Of a stretch of DNA of 64,000 nucleotides, positions 25,600 to 39,319 are shown one piece after another. Numbering within the stretch: position 1 is the first letter of the stretch; each line of letters begins with the position of its first letter. Position numbers and translations under genes: made by a program. The notes beneath the pieces are model-generated. The model saw nothing but the letters and a program-made list of their open reading frames with translations. It did no database searches and was not told where the DNA came from. This DNA is from Stromatinia cepivora (Eukaryota > Ascomycota > Leotiomycetes > Helotiales > Sclerotiniaceae), in the NCBI GenBank assembly GCA_014898415.1, contig RCTD01000009.1, positions 1,302,001 through 1,366,000 of the forward strand, given 5' to 3'.

Positions 25600-27900
25600 A
25601 ATATTTATAATTGTTTCAGAATATATTTTATTTCATTAAATTTTTTTTTAAAGAATTTATATTTTTATATTGAAATTATTTTTGGTAAACATAGTTTATT
25701 AGATTTTATATTTATATATAAATTGAATTTATAATTTATAAAGAAAATTTTCTTTTGTTATTTTTGATATCAAATTGTTGAAAATAAATCTAATTAATAA
25801 TAATTATTTTATTTAATTTTTTTGATAAAAATTTATGAATTTGTATATAAATATATTATTCCAAGATTGAATTAATTTGTTTTATTTGTTTATTGATTTG
25901 AAAATAAAAAATAAAAGAGTAATTTAAAATTACTTTCAAATATTTAGAAAATTATATTTAGAATTTTAATATAAATTAAACTTTTCGATTTGAAATAATA
26001 TTGCTTAATAAATTATATAAAATATTAATTAATTTTTTTATTATTAATAATCTTATATTTATAAAATATTTTATTTTAATTAGTTTATAAATATTTATTA
26101 GTATATATTAATTTATAAAATTATAGTATTTATAATTCAATAAAAGTATAATATAATTAATCAAAATATTTAATCAAATTCTAAATAAAATAAATAATCA
26201 TTTCAAGAATTCAAAAAGGAAAGTTTTTAACGATTTTGTTTATATATATAATTTGTATATTTAAATATAAATATTTTTTTTAATGTATTTATAATTATTA
26301 ATAATTTTAGGAAATTAAATCGATAATTTTAATATATTTTGAATAATCGATTAATTTAAAAGAATATATTTTATATATGATTTATATTTTTAATTTATTA
26401 TTAAATAATATTTATAATTTTTCTTGATAAAAAACTTTATTATTATAGATTTTGTAATTCTATATAATTATTTGATAATAAAAAAATCCTTCATTATTAA
26501 AACCAATTGTTTTATTATATTTGATTTAGAATATATAATATCGATAAATTCATTAATAAATTTATTCTTTAAAAAAATATTGAATTAATTATTATTAAGA
26601 AAATATTGTTTTTAAGTTTTTTATATAATGTTATATTGAATTTATCAATAAATAAAATAATATGTTTTCTGTTTTTTAAATATTTGTTATTTAGATCAAG
26701 ATATTTGATCGATTTTTATAACAATAATTTAATATATCTAATTAAATTGTTTTAAATCCTGATTAATAGATAATCTAGAAATTATATTGAAAGAGGAATT
26801 CTGATTATTTTATTTATTATTAATTCAAAGTTTTTATTATTATAAAGTATTTTAGGTTTTTATAATTTATAAGAATTTCGAATTTTTATTAAAATGTTTA
26901 TAATTTTGATTGTTATTTTTTATCGATTTGATGATAATTAATAATTATTTATTATAGATTTCATAATTATATTTAATTATTGAATATTTAAAAAAGAAAT
27001 AAATTATTAATTTTAAAATTTTATTATTATTATATTAAAAAAGAATGTTTTTTAAAGTTTAATTTGAAGTATCTATTTTCAATATTGTTTTTTTTTAATC
27101 AAAGTATATTAATATTAAAGTATTTGTAAAAATCCCTTTAAATCTTTTGAATATAAATTTATATTTTTTTATTATTATTATATAATATTCTTTTATAATA
27201 AATTGTTTAATAATTAATAAATCTTGAAAAAAATCCTTTATAAATTATTAATAAAAAATTAAAAAATTAAAAAATTGAAAAATCATTATAAATCTTTAAT
27301 TAATAATAATCATTTCTAAAAAAATGATAATTTCAATTTTATCTTTATTTATTTTTATATTATCAATCATAATTATTACATTTAAATATTTCATTAAAAT
27401 AATTTTGAATTTGTATTTATTAATATTTGTAAATTGAGATTTTATAATTTTTTAGATAATATTGTAAATATATTTTCGATATTGATTTTTCTTTATAGAA
27501 TATATTAAAATATTATCGAAATATATAATATAATATTTATTCAATTTATCAAATAATATATAATTAATATAATATTGAAAAAAACAAGGGTTCTATCTAC
27601 AAAGACCAAAAGGTATAATTAAAGATTCAAATAATTCAAATTGAATAATGAAAATAGTTTTTTATTTATCGTTTTTTATAATACAAAATTTATTAAAAAT
27701 TATAACAATATTTAATTTAAAATAAATTTTTATATTATATAAAGTATTGAATATCTTTTTGACAATTGATAATTTTCAATAATAATATTATTTAATTTAT
27801 AATAATTCTAATAGATTTGAATTCTTTTATTTAGTTTAATAATTAAAAACAATAATATAATATTATATAAATATAATTTTCGAATAAATTCTTTAAATAA
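25600..27900 (-). pseudogene. RIP-degraded Ty3/gypsy pol remnant, copy 2
   Basis: Minus strand, same layout as the copy at 21.3-23.5 kb. At about 27,640-27,590 it reads IIPFGLCR (the conserved PFGLTN segment), then a stop and NPCFFQYYIN. At about 27,540-27,493 it reads YIIYFDNILIYS, the YLDDILIYS catalytic box with Asp-to-Asn change. About 1.6 kb downstream, complementary to 25,887-25,908, it reads YFQINKQ, the decayed integrase YHPQTDGQ motif. The two gypsy copies have both marker motifs about 4.3-4.4 kb apart in the same orientation. The less mutated PFGL segment suggests this copy is slightly better preserved. Confidence 0.75.
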
Positions 27901-29480
27901 ATCATTATCGATTTATTTATAAATAATTTTTAATTTTGATAAAAATAACAAATAGTTTTTAAGATATAATAATTCTTTTTTGAATATCAATTTGATTTTA
28001 TAATCCTAAATCTAATATAATAATAATTGATTTATATATTATAACAAAAAGATTAATAATTTCTTTCGAAATTAAATAAAAAATTCCTTTTTAACTTGAT
28101 TATTGTTAAAAGATGATTTATTATTAAGGAATTTTTTGATTTATTTTTATTATTTTTCAAATTTTTTTAAATAATAATAATAATAACAATAATAAATGAA
28201 ATTATATAATTTAAAAGAAATCTTTGTTAATATTTTAATCAAATTATTCTTTTTATATAATATATCCTTGAAATTTTATTTTCGAATTGATAATATTATT
28301 ATTATTTCATTTAAATATTTTTATTGAATAATTTTCTATATTTGATTTAACTTGTTTTAAATAAAATATATAACTTTAATGTTAATTTATTAATAAAAGA
28401 ATATAAAATTGATTATTTATAATCAATAAATATTATTTATATCTAACTTTATATCCAAAATTATATCGATTTGATTTTTTAAAATAAAGATAAATAATAT
28501 AAATATAAATATATTTTATTATATCGATTCAATTCAATATTGATTAATAATTTTTTATATAAATTTATAATGAATAAAGTATCGATTTAATATTATTTAG
28601 ATTTGATATAAAATATCTTTATTATATATTCGAATATAATAATGATTTATATTATTTATTAAGATTCTATTAATTAATAATTCGAAATCAGAATTTTCTA
28701 TTATTTTGTAATTTTTATTTTTATTATTCTTTATTTGAAATGATTTATAGATAATATAATTCTATTTTCAATTTTTTAAAATTGTTTTAAAATGTTAAAT
28801 ATTAATTTCGTTTTTTAAAAGCATTTTCTATATATGATATTTAATATTTATCAAAAAATACTTAAATTGAGGATAAAATTTCGAGGATTTTATTGATTGA
28901 TATTTTCAATAATATTTACATAAATTTTCTGTTTATATTAGAAATGGAATCATTAATATTTATATTGATTCTAATATATTATATAGATAATAATATTGCA
29001 ATTAAAATAATTCAAAAATAACAAATATATTTTTTAAACATTTAATAACGAAAAATAATCATATTTCTTTATATTGAATTATTATTATATTTATTATAAA
29101 ATATTCTGTAATAATATTTATAATATTTTTATCAATTAAATAAAGTTTATAATGATATATTAAAGATAATATATTGATATTATATTATTAAATCCAAAAA
29201 AAATTAATGAATACTTTTTCGAAGTATTTATTATTAATTAGATTAATTATATTGAAAAAGGAAGAATATATTAGAAATATAATAATTTGAACAAATAGAG
29301 ATATGTTATTTATAGAATTGAATTATAAATTTTTTTTATTATCTATTATTTATTATATTCATTTTATATTTTATAAAAACTTTTATAAACGATTTATTGT
29401 AAAAAAAAAAATTTAATATTTATAATTTGAAATAGATTATAAAGATATTATATTATTAAATAATATATTAAATTATTAAT
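27901..29480. other. AT-rich RIP-degraded block, possibly the upstream part of gypsy copy 2
   Basis: By position this should hold the gag-protease part of the minus-strand gypsy remnant, but no motif is readable. No other gene seen. Confidence 0.4.
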
Positions 29481-29592
29481 AATTGTTATTTTGGAAATTG
29501 TTATTTTGGAAATTGTTATTTTGGAAATTGTTATTTTGGAAATTGTTATTTTGGAAATTGTTATTTTGGAAATTGTTATTTTGGAAATTGTT
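29481..29592. repeat. 15-bp minisatellite (AATTGTTATTTTGGA), about 7.5 copies
   Basis: Seven perfect head-to-tail copies plus a partial one. In one minus-strand frame they encode an ISKIT pentapeptide repeat inside the short open frame 29,735-29,448. Surrounding residues are low-complexity Ile/Asn, so a real protein is unlikely. Confidence 0.95.
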
Positions 29593-30287
29593 TTATTAAT
29601 AATTATTATAATTAATTTAATGAATAGAATAATTCTATTAATATTAAATTGAATGATTATTATTTTAATAATTATTATATATAAAGGAATTAATAAATCA
29701 ATATTATTAATTTTAATATTATAATTGAAAATCATTATATTGATAAACTATAGATCAAAAAATTAATTTATATTTATTTTCTTTTTTTAAAATATCAATT
29801 TATTTCTTTATTTTGTGTTTCTAAATTTTATAATTATATTGTTTATAGAAATAATAAAGATCTTGAAAACATTTTTATATTTTTTTATATTTGCTTTTGA
29901 GTTTTAATTATATTAAGATTTATGGAATTATATAATATAAATATTAGATAACAATAATTATAAATTAAAATTGATTTCGATAAATATATATTATAATATT
30001 CATTATTATAATAATTTTGATTCCAAATTTGGAATTTCGTTTTTCAATCTTCAATATTAATAAATAAACTTATAAAAATTCGAATTTTTTCTTGTTAATA
30101 TTTTCAATTTATCCACAATCCTTTGTTTTATTATTATAATTATTTTATAAAGAATTTTATTTTTTAGAATTTCAAAATATTTTAATTTAATATAAAAGAA
30201 ATAAATAATATTTTGTTTTATATTTTGAATTTATTGAATTTTATTATAATCTTTTATTCGATATCGATTGAAATATGGGGGTTGTCA
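29593..30287. other. AT-rich block, no recognisable gene
   Basis: Nothing recognisable; AT-rich with a slight rise of GC towards 30,280. Confidence 0.45.
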
Positions 30288-30482
30288 AGTTGTGAGAATC
30301 ATAGTAAAGAATCGATTAATATTAGAATAACAATATATTTGATTTTAGAATCAAAACTTTTCATTATTTTCTTCAATTGTATTGAAGAATTCTTTATTTA
30401 TATTAATAAAAACTTTTCAAACTAGTATATAATTCAATCTATTTTCAATTAACCTTTGTTTTATAATTGAAATTTGTAACAG
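30288..30482 (+). repeat. ~195-bp direct repeat, copy A
   Basis: Matches 32,298-32,490 along its length (shared AAAGAATYGATTAATATTAG, CAAAACTTTTCATTA, and a shared end at TCGTAAC or TTGTAAC). Both copies keep the same short plus-strand frame, which reads ESINIRI...SKLFIIFF...EEFFIYINKNFSN here and ELINIRI...SKLFITFL...KEFFIYIDENSSN in the other. Copy A has T where copy B has C in the last 50 bp, so it has suffered more RIP there. The pair may be terminal repeats or a repeated coding segment of an unknown element of about 2.2 kb. Confidence 0.7.
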
Positions 30483-30575
30483 AGTTTTTCTTTCCGAAAC
30501 TTTTATCTTCGAAAACTTTTAATATTGAAATGAAATCATTTCAATTAAAATATCTAATTAGAATTAATATCATTT

Positions 30576-31195
30576 GATGTTGTACTGTATGCCTTTTTCG
30601 CAAAATCATTATAGATCCATTGATATTATATTGTATACCTTTTTGTCAAACCATTATAGATTTATCGATATTATGTTATATACCTTTTTGTAAAATCATC
30701 GATTTAGATATCATTCGATATTACATTGTATATTTTTTCGTAAAACCATCGGTTTGGATACCGTTCGATATTATATCGTATACCTTTTTGTAAAACCATC
30801 GTAAATCCATCAAAACCCTTTCAATCTTTCCCAACTTCATTAATTCCTACAATAATAAAATTATAATACTTATATCTTCATTTTATAAAATTCAATATCT
30901 CCATTTCTTTGAAAACTCTTCAATATCATTTAAAAACCCCTATATATATATTCAATTTCGATCCACTTTCATTTTGATTTTGATACAATTTCGATAAATA
31001 TACCCCCGACAAACATACTTTCGATTCAAATTCGGTAGATTTTCAATAGATATACTTTCGATTCGGATTCGATAGGTTTTCAGTAGGTATACCTTCGATT
31101 CAGATTCGGTATACTTTCAGTTCGAATTCGATATACTTTCGATTCGGATTCAATAGATATACTTTCGATTTAATAAGTAAAGAATATTAATATCT
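30576..31195. repeat. Tandem repeat arrays (45-50-bp unit, then ~20-40-bp unit)
   Basis: At 30,576-30,810 a unit of 45-50 bp repeats about five times, each with GATATTAYATYGTATACC, a T-run, then GTAAAACCATCG. At 31,018-31,170 a second array repeats TACTTTCGATTCGGATTCGA with spacers. Both arrays retain clearly more G and C than the bulk of the block and lie between the two direct repeats at 30,288 and 32,298. Confidence 0.7.
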
Positions 31196-32297
31196 CCCTT
31201 TTTTGAATCGATATCCTTATTGATTTTAATGATTTTGTAAATTCGATAAATAATAAAAGGAGGGTTTTCAATTTGTTTTGTTTTTTTTGAAATCTAAAAT
31301 ATAAAATTTATTATTTTAGAAGAATATAAACTTTGCTTTTTTATCTAAATTCCTGAAAATGGAAAAATGAAAAATAACTAATTACTAAAAACAAGTCATA
31401 TATTCATTAATATATCAATTCAAATTTATATCAAAATAATATCTTTAATATAAATACTATTTCGTTTTCAACTAATACATTAGCTTTCCAATATGGATTT
31501 AACTATTTGCAATCAATTTTCATTAATGATCCTTCAGAATCATACAAAGACTAACTTCACCCTTCCTTTTGGAAAAAACCTAATATTCCATCAAAAAGAA
31601 GAAACTTCAAGCATTCCATCAAGATCCTATTTGAAAACAGAAATATAGCTATTATCATATATAAATTCATTTATTATACTTTTTAAAAATAATACCAAAA
31701 ACTTTATAATAATCTTAACTTTAATATCTTCAATTTCAATATCTTCAACTTCAATATCTTCAATTTCAATATCTTCAACTTCAATATCTTTCTAACAACT
31801 TTTATATTCAAAATTCTTCAGTTTTCCAATAAGATCCCAAAAATTCTTTATATACTTTTCGTTTTTTCGTTTTTTTATTTGAATAATTTATACAATTTAA
31901 GAATTCGCTTTCGAATTTCGTAAAATAAAGTAGGGTTTGATTTGTATATCATATTTATATCTTTCGAATAGATTTTTTCAATTCCTTTTTCTTGTTTTCT
32001 TGATTCGAAGATTTTTCATGATATTTTTGATAGGTTTTCAATAATATTCCGAAAGATTTTCGAAGATTCATTTCGAAGCCAAATTCATATATATTTTGAG
32101 GGTAAATTTCGAAAATGGCCAAATTCGTATATATTTTGAAAGTAAATTTCGAAGGCTTTCAAAAGTTCGTTTTCTAGACTTGATTCGATGATTTCCTTTC
32201 GCAGGTTTTTCAATAAAATTGGAAGACTTTTATGAATCAAAAAATGAAATTATTCCCAAAATTAACCGATGAATTGCTTTCAAAGATGAATAAAAAG
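31196..32297. repeat. Interior of the 30.3-32.5 kb repeat unit, with smaller tandem duplications
   Basis: Bases 31,722-31,790 repeat TTCAATATCTTCAAY four to five times. Bases 32,074-32,165 hold two copies of a ~44-bp unit containing CCAAATTCRTATATATTTTGA and GTAAATTTCGAA. No gene recognised. Base composition is less extreme than on either side. Confidence 0.55.
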
Positions 32298-32490
32298 AAT
32301 TATAAAAATCATAACAAAGAATTGATTAATATTAGAATAATAATAAATTTGATTTTAAAATCAAAACTTTTCATTACTTTCCTCAATCATATTAAAGAAT
32401 TCTTTATTTATATCGATGAAAACTCTTCAAACTAATATACAATTCGGCCCGTTTTCGGCTAGCCTTCGTTTTGTAGTTGAGGTTCGTAAC
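32298..32490 (+). repeat. ~195-bp direct repeat, copy B
   Basis: Second copy of 30,288-30,482, in the same orientation. Its last 50 bp (AATTCGGCCCGTTTTCGGC and following) are nearly unmutated and give the best view of the original sequence. It lies in the open frame 32,232-32,435. Confidence 0.7.
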
Positions 32491-33999
32491 ACAAGTCTTA
32501 TTAAAAAGAAATTTGATATTATAAATTCTGATATATTATTTATAATACTTTTTATATTCTTTTTTCTTTTTTTATTATATTAATCCCTTTAATAAAATAA
32601 TTATATAAAATAATTTCTTTTATTTTATATCAAAAAATATAATATTATTTTTTCAATAAATTTATAAATTATTCTCTAATTTTGATATTTATTTTATTTA
32701 ATTAAATTATTTGTTTTATTTTTTGAAATAAATTAGAATTCTTTATAATTTAATAAATTTAATAAATATATAAAAAAATAATTATATTAATATTTATTAT
32801 AATTAATTATTTATAAAAATATATATTTTGGAATAAAAATTATATATTAATTGATATAAATAATTTCAAATTCTTATTTAAATTATAAATATTCTTTCAA
32901 TAAATTTTTATTCAAATAAAGGTTTTATTTATGAAAATATATAAATATATTAAATAATTTGAAGCTTTTGAATTCATATTATAAACGAAAATTTGAAAAA
33001 TAAATACAAAATTGATAAATTTTATATTATTGGTAACGAAAAGTTTATAAATAAATTATTGTTATTGAATAAAGAATTTTTGAATATAAATTCAGATTTT
33101 ATTAATTATTTTTTATATTGAAAAAATAATAACTTCAAAGATATTTGATATAATAATCAAGTTTTTAAAATATATTTTAAAAATTTGAATATGATTTCAT
33201 AATTCAATATTTTCTTATTATAAAATTAATTTAGAATTAAATATAAGCCTGATTTAGATTATATTGAATTTTAGATTTAAATTGATTTTGTAATATCGAA
33301 ATATAAGTTTTTAAATTCGATTTATAAATCATTGATATTTTGATTATCAATATATTCTTTAATCGAGTTTCTATTGTTGAATTGATTTCTTCGAATAATT
33401 TTTTGGTTAAAACAAGATTAAATTATTTTTGTATTGAATGATGAAATCTTTTGAAGAATAGAATATATTATTATAGTAATAATAGAGATTCTAGATAATA
33501 TAATGATATTTTATAAAAAGGGAAAAAGGTACTAAAAAGAGAACCGATTATATAGAATGTGGATACCTGAGGCATCTATACCGATTAGCTAGGAATGAGT
33601 AGTGAACTCGTGACAAAATTATTAGATTAATAAAACCCAAAAATCAAATCTCGGATTCAATATTTTCAAAAATAATAATTATTATTATTAATTTATAGAA
33701 ATCTATAATGATGTAGTATTTTTAATATCCAAATCTAGAATATTCAGAATATTAAATAAAATAGAAATAATAGCTCAAAATCATTTTTAATCTCTCTAAT
33801 TCCAAATACATCAATGATTAGTTTTTTTTTCAATTCTATTTAAAATAGAATTCGCTAACTTTTAATATCAATAATCTTAAATAAATATAATCAAATAATC
33901 TATTATCAATGGTTTTCAGGATTTTCAAATTAATTTTTTTATCTTTTTTATTTTAAATTATATTAAATAACTCAGAATAATCTTCATTTTTTTAATATC
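32491..33999. other. AT-rich block with one LTR-like end at about 33,550-33,614
   Basis: Mostly AT-rich with no gene. Bases 33,548-33,614 are much less mutated; read on the minus strand they begin TGTCACGAGTTCACTACTC, which resembles the TGTCACGA start of the LTR families at 40,167 and 40,377. This is probably the end of a third LTR family inserted in reverse, but I could not find its other boundary. Confidence 0.45.
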
Positions 34000-34004
34000 T
34001 ATAT

Positions 34005-34170
34005 TGTTGGAAATGAGGCCATCATAGGATTGGGGTTGGGGTCACGAGACCACAATGGTGTACAGATCATATTTGGGGATAATTTCAATTCTACTCCTAT
34101 TAGAATTATAGATCCTTAATTCAATTTATATAATCAACAATATTACTATTTCCTGTATCAAAAGTTAAAA
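34005..34170 (+). repeat. 5' LTR of the copia element
   Basis: Begins TGTTGGAAATGAGGCC and is 166 bp long, the same as the 3' LTR. It retains GGATTGGGGTTGGGGTC where the other copy has A for several of these G residues. The end is set by where the match between the two LTRs stops (GTTAAAA); it does not end in the usual CA, so the border may be off by a few bases. Confidence 0.88.
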
Positions 34171-34571
34171 GGTTATAAGATCCGATTGTATAGTAGTGAT
34201 TAGAAAGCAAAGCAAATCGAGAAAGGATTAGTATAATTAGTAAAGATAGAATAGAGTGAAAATCAAAGTTTTCATACAATATTATCAAAGCAGAGTTGAA
34301 ATACGACAATACAGTTTATAATTCACAATATTATAGGTCAAAGCGGAGAGCAGTCTGTATAGTATCGATACAGAATTATAGCAGAGGCGAAGAACAAGTT
34401 CATATAGCTATAAGAAAATATATTACAATATGATTTTACAAATTCTTTTATTGTTTTATTTTTATATTTCTTTATTATTTTGAATTTATTTGTTATATAT
34501 CTTTTTTTAAAACTATCTTAAAAATCTGAAGATTATCTTCGATATTTATCAAATAGCAAAAAACCTTCATA

Positions 34572-37500
34572 ATGTCGGAATCAAATAACCCTTCGAAACT
34601 CGATCAAAATAATTATGAGCGATGGTTTAGATAAACGAAGATACAATTGAAAGGGAAAGGATGGTTTTATATAATTGATCAAATATTAAACGAATATATG
34701 TAGATTACAGGATTCAATACAGTATCTGTCTACAAGATCAATGGTCGTATATATTACAATGTCGAATTGAAATCGGAATATTTAAAGGATAAAACGAATA
34801 TATTATCATATATTTGTATAACATTTAATAATGATAATGAAGTCTTCACCAACGAATATTCAATAGTATATACATTCTGAAAATACTTTAAATCAAAATA
34901 TACCAGAATCAATGCAATCATAATTAATATATATATAACGATAATCCAGAACTTCAAATTCCAATTCAATACTCATCCTGATATAACTATTATCGAAGTT
35001 TGGGATAAACTGAAAAAGTATAAAAGGAAACTAGGAGTTATAAACAAAAGTTATCAATCAGTATATTAAGATATTGTTTTGTTTTTGGTTTTAATATATA
35101 ATCTTCTAATCGATTATCAAAAAGTAATGGATATATTGAATATCCAAATCAGCTTTAGTATCGATAATAAGATCAAGTATTTATAGACTAAAAAACTTCG
35201 TCTTAAGAATGGATCAGAGCTAGCACAAATTGCAAAAGAATCTAAGTATATTTTTCGATATCAAGAATCAGATTTCGAAACCCCAAATAATATTTATGAT
35301 TTATATTAAAGGGAAGATCATTATATACAAGACTATTTATATTTAATATAAACCAACAAACTCCTTTATAATTACTTTTATTATCAAAGGAAAAAGAGAT
35401 TATCGAATCCAAAAAGGGTTTACTTCAATAAAAAAGATCAAATACATTTTGTTAATAATATCTTTGAATCAGATTCCGATATTGAGGATATAATAAAGGA
35501 AGATTGTAATTTGATAAAAGAAATCATTAATAAGGTTTTCCCTAACAAATGGTATATCGATACAAACACTTCTTTATATATATCTAATCAACCTTTATTA
35601 TTCAGATTAATAGAATTTATTGCTAAACGAAGGATAAAGGTTGATAAGGGAGTAATATATTGTTGTTATTAGGGTTTAATGGATATAATATACGAAGATG
35701 GTTCTAAGATACTACTTTCAAATGTATTATATGTATTAGGGCTAAAAGTAAACTTACTGTCAAGAAAAAGGATCTGCGAAATAGGGTTGCAAGGGGAATT
35801 CAACTTTCATTATATATATTTCAAGAAGAACAATAAGAAAGTCATCTATACTAGAATGCAAAACAGAATGTATATGGTTTCATATATGATTAAAGGATAT
35901 GAGGATATAGTTCTCTATTTTAATATATACCAAAATGATCAAGAAAAAGGCTTTTCTTCAGAGATAATCGATAGTACTAAAGGTATCGATAACGAATTGA
36001 TATTTAAGAAGAAAAAGAGATATTTGTTATAATATTGAAGATTTAATCATCTAGATCCAAATAAGATCAAGAATCTATACAAAATATCCAATATAATTAA
36101 GTCGATAAAGATCCCAACTGAATTAGATATCTGCGAAGTGTGTATATTCACTAAAATGATCAATCGTATTCCGAAGCAATTGAATCTGCACAAATCAAAA
36201 AGACTCGAATTTATACATTTCGATATTGCAGGATCATTCCCAAAATCGATTCGAGGAAATCGTTATTTCATATTGATCATTAACAATTGTATAAAAGTAA
36301 ATTGGATTATACTATTTAAACAAAAGGACAATACAATTCAAACATTGAAAACTTGGAAAAAGGAGATAGAATTAATTATTGAAGAAAAGATTATTACAAT
36401 CAGAATTGACAATGCATCAAAACTCCTACAAATTATTCATAAATGATCATCAGATATACAATCCGAAATTACAATAATTGCTTTTTCACATCAAAACAGA
36501 CCTATAGAATAGAATATAAGGATTACAAAGGCAGATATAAAAATAATGCTAAAAAAAACTGAATTATCATTAGAATTTTGGGATGAAACTGTAGAGCACG
36601 ATATTTATATCAGGAATCGCATTAATATTGATCCTAATATAAACAGAATAGATCGATCTTCTACAAAAGCTTTTATAAATACAATATTAGATATAAAGAT
36701 ATACAAAGTTTAAAGAAGCAAATGTTATATTTATATCAATTTTAAAATTATTCCGAAAGAACAAAGATATAACAAATTGCAGAACATTTCGAGAATCAAT
36801 ATATTCTTAAAGTATTCAAAAGTTATAAATAAATATATCAAAATGTATTTTCCAGAATTAGATTATACATTTTGATTAAATAAAGTAATTATAGATAAAT
36901 CTTATCGAAAAGGAGATTTGGATTTTAAATTAAGAAATTATAAATCAGATTTATAAGGAACAAAGAATATAAAGCTAAATCGAAAATTTTATAATAGATC
37001 AGCAACAAATAAGGCATCTTCTTTATCCTCAATATCAAATACAATACTTGTATTACTTTTGTTCTAAGTATTCTCTTCAATAGATATTATATCGAATTCA
37101 ATAATTATATCAAGCATCCTAATTATCGAATTGAAACCAAATAAATTAAATATATCAATATCAATATATAATGAAAATGAAGATAACAATATCCAAAAAA
37201 CAAATTAAGAATCTTTTTCCAAGAATACTTCAGATATCGAATCCATCATTTCAAAAGATCCAATCTAAAAGTTAACTTTTGTAAACCCTAAATCTATATT
37301 AGAAGCAAAATTTAAGATTATTTTAAATTTTGCTGATAAACCTATTTCAATAAGATCAAAAAGCAAAGTAAATCTATAATCATTTGAGACCAAGTAAAAG
37401 GATAAAATGAATCTTGAAAACGAATCTCCAAGATATCTAATACAAAAACAGAAAAGAAATATAGAATAAGATTCTGAAGAAGAACAGGAAAACAAGATTA

Positions 37501-39287
37501 TAAAAACATTGATTACAATATCTATATAAACCAAAACTCAAGAAAGTGTAAAACATATTATAATTACAATTCCAATCATTTATAAAATAGATCTTTATAT
37601 CAAAGACAAGATCATTTCAGATTTCATGATTTCGTTGATAGATACAAACAATACAGAAGATATAGCATATCCGGCCAAAGAAGTTCTGGGAATCAAAATA
37701 CTAAGAACTTATAAAGAAACAATATTGAATCAAAAATACTCTGAAAAATGAAAGGAAATCATCCAAAAGGAAATCATATCTTTGATTCAAAATAATACTT
37801 GAAAAGAATATATACTCCTTAAAAGAAGTAATCTGGTTTCGACAAAATGAATATTTATAATTAAGATTAAGAATAACAAAATAGAACAATTCAAGATAAG
37901 ATTAATAATTCGAAAATTCAATCAGATATTAGAAAAGGATTATAACAAAACATTTACACCAATAATGAAACTAAATATACTCAAACTATTCTTAATTATC
38001 ATTATAAAGGAAAATTTGGAATATTTATATTTCAATATCAAAAACGCTTTTACCGAATTGTATTTGAAGAAAGAGATCTATTTCGAACTATCTCAAAATA
38101 TCAAAATCAAAAAGGGATATATATTACAAGCTTTATAAAGCCTATATAGATTAAAGTAAATTAAAAAAGATTGGAGTTTATTATTGAAGAAAGAGCTTTT
38201 AGATATAGATTTTGTATAAAGTTTGACGGATCCATATCTGTATACATCCAAAAACCGTGATATAATATTACTGGTATATATCAACGATATCGTTATTGCA
38301 TCGCGTATATCATCGCAAATCATTTAATTCGATGAAAAACTATTGATCTATTTTAATATCAAAAATCTAAGGAAGATTAATAAGATTCTAAATATTAAAA
38401 TTATTTGTAATAGAAAAGTATATACATTAATTATAAATCAAAAAAAATATCTCAACATTATATTAATCAAATACAATATTACACATAGACAATATTAAAT
38501 CAAGAAATTGCTAATAATAGATTATACCCATTTCCAACTAACAACCAATAACAATGAACTAACAGATATAAACGAATATCAACAACGAATAGAAAATATA
38601 ATTCATTCAATAATATACACCCAATCAAATATAGTATTCTCAGTTGAAAGACTTTTACAATTTATAACAAAACCAGCAAAATATTATATTATAGCTTTAA
38701 AGAATCTAATGCGATATCTACGATCAACAATCAAACAGAAGTTATAATTCGGGTCAAAGGGAGTACAATCTGATATCTACAAAGAATATAATATATTTAA
38801 TAATATAATAAAGATATATACAAATACAGATTGAATTAATAACAAATATAATCGGAAAAGTATTTCAAAGGAAGTTGTGATATTCTATGGAGGTCTTATA
38901 TTATAGACTAACAAAAAACAAATGTTTATAACTACCTCTAGTACAGAATCAGAATATATTGTAATAATAATATTCACCAAACAAAAGAGATGGGTTGCAT
39001 AAATATTCAAAGATCTATTCAGATCAAATTATATTGGAAAGAATAAAGATATAGTTCAAATGCTTGATAACAATCAAGGTACTTTAACTTTAATCAAGAA
39101 CCTATATTTATATGAACAATCCAAATATATAAATATCAATTATCATTTTATCAGGGACTTAACAGAAAAGGAGAAAATCGTCATTAGTTATATCAATACA
39201 TGCGATATAGTTATCGATGGAATGACGAAGCCTTGTACAAGGATTGCTTTCGAAAGGTTCAAGAAAATATTAGGATTAGTAATCTAG
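34572..39287 (+). pseudogene. Copia gag-pol polyprotein frame, inactivated by RIP stops
   Basis: The frame starts at an ATG (MSESNNPSKLDQNNYERWF) and stays in one register for 1,572 codons to a TAG at the end. In order I see: gag-like N-terminus; protease site at 35,559 reading DTN in place of DTG; gag-pre-integrase region at about 35,679-36,130 ending in CEVC, the second half of the zinc-binding motif; integrase core with FDIAGSFPKSIRG at about 36,220 and a later IRIDNAS; reverse transcriptase at about 37,890-38,330 with YFNIKNAF and a YIND box at 38,277 replacing YVDD; RNase H end with YHFIRDLTEKEKIV and DIVIDGMTKPC near 39,150-39,240. Stops are TAA/TAG/TGA at codons that were probably Gln, Trp or Arg. 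Several catalytic residues are lost, so no activity is expected. Confidence 0.92.
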
Positions 39288-39319
39288 AAGGATCGAATAG
39301 GATATCCTCAATAGAAGAG

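Noticed and set aside
29448..29735. Minus-strand open frame with an ISKIT repeat
   Set aside because: It consists of the 15-bp minisatellite plus Ile/Asn low-complexity sequence expected by chance in AT-rich DNA.
30576..30810. CRISPR-like array (repeat with spacers)
   Set aside because: Units are 45-50 bp tandem copies whose inter-repeat parts are also similar, in a fungal nuclear genome; there is no cas gene.
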